A stretch of DNA of 8,067 nt from Planctomycetota bacterium (GTDB lineage Bacteria > Planctomycetota > Phycisphaerae > WQYP01), in the NCBI GenBank assembly GCA_021818565.1, contig JAKATV010000074.1, positions 1 through 8,067 on the forward strand, read 5' to 3'. Below, in pieces: positions 6,353 to 8,067 of the stretch. Below the pieces are notes generated by a model that did no database searches, was not told where the DNA came from, and saw nothing but the letters and a program-made list of their open reading frames with translations. A program made the translations under genes and the position numbers. Within the stretch, counting starts at the first letter, position 1. Every line of letters begins with the position of its first letter.

Positions 6353-6381
6353 AGTATAGTTCGATTGATGCGGCGTGTCAA
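6353..6381 (-). promoter_or_regulatory. Near-consensus sigma70 promoter for the PEP-CTERM gene or a leader RNA
   Basis: On the minus strand a perfect TTGACA (6381-6376) is followed by a 17-bp spacer and TATACT (6358-6353; 5 of 6). This is the best promoter match in the window. Transcription should start near 6346, giving a leader of about 185 nt before the PEP-CTERM ATG. Confidence 0.7.
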
Positions 6382-6516
6382 TAACAAAGTCCATAATTAT
6401 TGGTATTTCTCGGCCCATACCCGTACTTGGCCGTATTTTTCGACAGCCACTGACTTGAAAGCCACGTGCGCCGCGCACACCTTCAAAAAAAGATTCACTA
6501 AATAGAATAATTAAAC

Positions 6517-6544
6517 TTGACACAATTTAATAGATTGTTAAACT
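6517..6544 (+). promoter_or_regulatory. Promoter of the LacI-type regulator gene
   Basis: A perfect TTGACA (6517-6522) is followed by a 16-bp spacer and TAAACT (6539-6544; 4 of 6). The start of transcription would be near 6551, about 57 nt before the ATG at 6608. The surrounding DNA is very AT-rich. Confidence 0.55.
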
Positions 6545-6556
6545 GATTAAACAGTT
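6541..6556. promoter_or_regulatory. Inverted repeat AACTGATTAAACAGTT over the LacI-type gene promoter, candidate autoregulatory operator
   Basis: The arms AACTG and CAGTT are perfect complements around a 6-bp centre. The repeat overlaps the -10 box and the likely transcription start, where a bound repressor would block initiation. LacI-family genes are often autoregulated. The centre lacks the CG step usual for the family, which counts against it. Confidence 0.35.
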
Positions 6557-6607
6557 AACCTTGGCGTTCAGTAAATGTTCTGGGTGTAAGAAGGTAAAGG
6601 ATGCACA

Positions 6608-7744
6608 ATGGCTGAAAAATTAAAAGGCGAAACGCGTGAATCTCCCGACATTGCCAGGACCGCCCTGACCAGCACTGCCGAAGCGATTCAAGTAAACTTT
6701 AATGCTCTACCGGTTGAAGAAAATGCGCCTGACCGCATCAGCATTCGTGATGTTGCCAAACAGGCGGGAGTTTCAATCGCCACGGTTTCCATGGTACTTA
6801 ATCAAAATCCGCGTATCAGCCGTGGTACGCATGTTCGCGTCCAGCGGGTAATTGACAGCATGGGCTATCGGCCCAATCGTCTGGCGCAAAGCCTTTCAAG
6901 CCGATATACCCAGGTACTTGCGGTGATTCTACCGCCGCTGCGTCATGCGTTTGCCGATGCCTATTTTGGTGAAATTTTAAGCGGCATATCGGACCGCGCC
7001 GGCAAACTGGGCCACAAATTGCTCATTGAACAAGCCAAACCGCAATACATCAAAGAAGGCAAACATATAGAACTCTATGAGCGGCGATTTGTTGACGGCG
7101 TATTATGCCTGGGATTTAATGAAAAGCACACGTTCCTTTCTGATCTGCGGCAATATCCGATGATTCTGGTGGATAACCGCTTTGGTGACGGCTTATTGGA
7201 TTTTGTCCATTGCGATTATCGCATGGGAGCCAAGCAGGCCATGAATTGCCTGCTGCAACTCGGGCACCGGAACATCGGCATGATTTACGCCGCTCCGGAA
7301 AGCCCCACGGCGCGTGATGTGCTGGAGGTTTACACCACAGAACTGCGCAACGCCGGTATTGAGGTTAAAGAATCCTGGCTGGCCGACGGCTGTTTTACCG
7401 ACGAAGGCGGAGCCGCGGCGGCAGACCTTTTGACCCACCGGGATAAAGACATTACCGCCGTGCTATGCGGCAATGATAAAATGGCGCTGGGCGCGATCCG
7501 TTATCTTGTGGAGCACGGACGCAAAGTTCCGCAGGATATTTCGGTGGTGGGCTTTGATGATATTCAACATCTGGCCTATGCCAACCCCAGTTTAACCACA
7601 GTGCATTTGCCGCTGTATGAATTGGGGGTAGCGGCATGTGAACGACTTGTGAGCCGAATTCGCGGCAAAGTGGATCGTGTCGCGGATGTGCTGCCCACGC
7701 ATCTGGTCCTGCGCGAATCTACCAGTATTGTGCGTACGCGATAG
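6608..7744 (+). CDS. LacI/GalR-family transcriptional regulator
   Basis: The protein is 378 aa. A LacI helix-turn-helix occupies residues 44-65 (ISIRDVAKQAGVSIATVSMVL), followed by RPNRLAQSLSS (about 91-101), the hinge helix whose leucine normally inserts at a central CG of the operator. A periplasmic-binding-protein-like effector domain runs from about 105 to 375. Recognisable parts include VLCGNDKMALGAIRYL and ISVVGFDDIQ (G315-D318), then NPSLTTVHLPLYELG. Proteins of this family bind a sugar or related effector in the cytoplasm and repress or activate sugar-use genes. AAAGG (6596-6600) lies 7 nt before the ATG, and no later in-frame start precedes the HTH. An unusual tail of about 43 residues therefore precedes the DNA-binding domain, where most relatives begin within a few residues. 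Likely targets are the neighbouring glycosidase genes and itself; the effector cannot be told. Confidence 0.93.
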   Translation: MAEKLKGETRESPDIARTALTSTAEAIQVNFNALPVEENAPDRISIRDVAKQAGVSIATVSMVLNQNPRISRGTHVRVQRVIDSMGYRPNRLAQSLSSRYTQVLAVILPPLRHAFADAYFGEILSGISDRAGKLGHKLLIEQAKPQYIKEGKHIELYERRFVDGVLCLGFNEKHTFLSDLRQYPMILVDNRFGDGLLDFVHCDYRMGAKQAMNCLLQLGHRNIGMIYAAPESPTARDVLEVYTTELRNAGIEVKESWLADGCFTDEGGAAAADLLTHRDKDITAVLCGNDKMALGAIRYLVEHGRKVPQDISVVGFDDIQHLAYANPSLTTVHLPLYELGVAACERLVSRIRGKVDRVADVLPTHLVLRESTSIVRTR

Positions 7745-7760
7745 CACCTTTTCCTCCTGC

Positions 7761-7793
7761 CATGGCGGGTTGCCCGCTATGCGGTTTTATTTT
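7761..7793 (+). terminator. Intrinsic terminator after the LacI-type gene
   Basis: CATGGCGGG (7761-7769) pairs with CCCGCTATG (7773-7781) over a 3-nt loop, a 9-bp stem with one G-U pair. It is followed by CGG and TTTTATTTT (7785-7793). It starts 16 bp after the stop codon and ends 21 bp before the next gene. Confidence 0.75.
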
Positions 7794-7814
7794 GGCGTAA
7801 CCAGGAATTATCTC

Positions 7815-8067
7815 ATGACTTTTCGATCTCTTGGCTCCAGCAGTTGTGCCGCCTCCAAAACAACAGCCATCCTTGTTACGGCGGTGGCGGGATTGTTGAC
7901 CAGCACTCTGCCGGCAAACGCGGCAAACACGCCGGCATTGGCGCAGAAACTCGCGGCCATTCCCACGAAAATCCGGCACGTTTTTACGTACCAACCCCCT
8001 GCTGATATGCACGTGCGCCGCGTAAATCTGGCGGGAGACTTTAACAACTGGTCTCCCACCGCCAATC
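7815..8067 (+). CDS. Secreted protein with N-terminal CBM48-type domain, probably an alpha-amylase-type enzyme (start only)
   Basis: AGGAA (7803-7807) lies 7 nt before the ATG, and 84 codons are visible before the window ends. Residues 16-36 (TTAILVTAVAGLLTSTLPANA) form a signal peptide with cleavage after A36. From about residue 54 the sequence HVFTYQPP...VRRVNLAGDFNNWSP (to 81) matches the start of a CBM48 / isoamylase N-terminal beta-sandwich, with the GDFNNWS signature at 74-80. This domain usually precedes a GH13 alpha-glucan-active catalytic domain. It is also found in front of some carbohydrate esterases, so the catalytic type is not settled. The gene follows the LacI-type regulator on the same strand after a terminator, and no convincing promoter lies in the 70-bp gap. 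The base and codon use resemble those of its neighbours. Confidence 0.65.
   Translation, partial: MTFRSLGSSSCAASKTTAILVTAVAGLLTSTLPANAANTPALAQKLAAIPTKIRHVFTYQPPADMHVRRVNLAGDFNNWSPTAN

Larger units (their letters stand above)
6161..6607. other. 447-bp AT-rich divergent regulatory region
   Basis: This stretch separates the divergent PEP-CTERM and LacI-type genes. It holds, from left to right, the PEP-CTERM ribosome site, a palindrome cluster (6222-6237), a terminator-like hairpin (6253-6289), a near-consensus minus promoter (6353-6381), a stretch with no clear feature (6382-6516), and the promoter and inverted repeat in front of the LacI-type gene (6517-6556). A 60-codon minus-strand frame (6341-6523) overlaps the minus promoter and has no family resemblance, so it is not called as a gene. 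Confidence 0.7.

Noticed and set aside
6341..6523. 60-codon minus-strand frame upstream of the PEP-CTERM gene
   Set aside because: It covers the strong minus promoter, ends before the leader hairpin and resembles no family I know.
6601..6615. Mini-frame ATG CAC AAT GGC TGA overlapping the start of the LacI-type gene
   Set aside because: The ribosome site directly abuts its ATG, with no spacing, so translation is unlikely. The site is correctly placed for the ATG at 6608.
7808..8065. 85-codon minus-strand frame at the right edge
   Set aside because: It is antisense to a gene with a ribosome site, a signal peptide and the GDFNNWS motif.

Overview
The window looks like a carbohydrate-degradation neighbourhood from a Planctomycetota bacterium, most likely a Phycisphaerae-type lineage. 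The evidence is indirect. There is an exported protein with a PEP-CTERM-like tail of the 'VPAP' kind, a planctomycete-style GH28 protein, a large secreted glycosidase with an inserted LamG-like domain, and a stand-alone bifunctional-nuclease (DUF151) protein. Base composition is moderate (roughly 50-55 % G+C by eye), and good Shine-Dalgarno sequences precede all six genes whose start is visible. No rRNA, tRNA, CRISPR array, transposase or phage gene was seen.

Layout. (1) 2736 to 1, minus strand: one uninterrupted reading frame for a secreted GH95-like (six-hairpin) glycosidase that runs off the left edge. (2) 2737-2861: a divergent promoter region with a symmetric -10 box. (3) 2862-3269, plus: a small bifunctional-nuclease-domain protein. 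(4) 3270-3389: palindromes, including a lac-operator-like TTGTGCGCACAA, ahead of (5) 3390-4958, plus: a secreted GH28 polygalacturonase-like enzyme. (6) 4959-5233: hairpins and a strong terminator for (7) 6160 to 5234, minus: a secreted PEP-CTERM-like protein. (8) 6161-6607: a 447-bp AT-rich divergent regulatory region. It holds a near-consensus minus-strand promoter, a terminator-like hairpin inside the PEP-CTERM gene's leader, and a separate promoter for (9) 6608-7744, plus: a LacI/GalR-family regulator followed by a terminator. (10) 7815 to the right edge, plus: the start of a secreted protein with a CBM48-type domain, probably a GH13 alpha-amylase-type enzyme.

Taken together, three exported carbohydrate-active proteins (GH95-like, GH28, CBM48/GH13-like) and a LacI-type sugar-responsive regulator suggest a plant or algal polysaccharide utilisation locus. 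Each gene has its own control region rather than sharing one operon. The two observations most worth following are the possible attenuator or small RNA upstream of the PEP-CTERM gene, and the apparently circularly permuted LamG-like insertion in the GH95-like enzyme.
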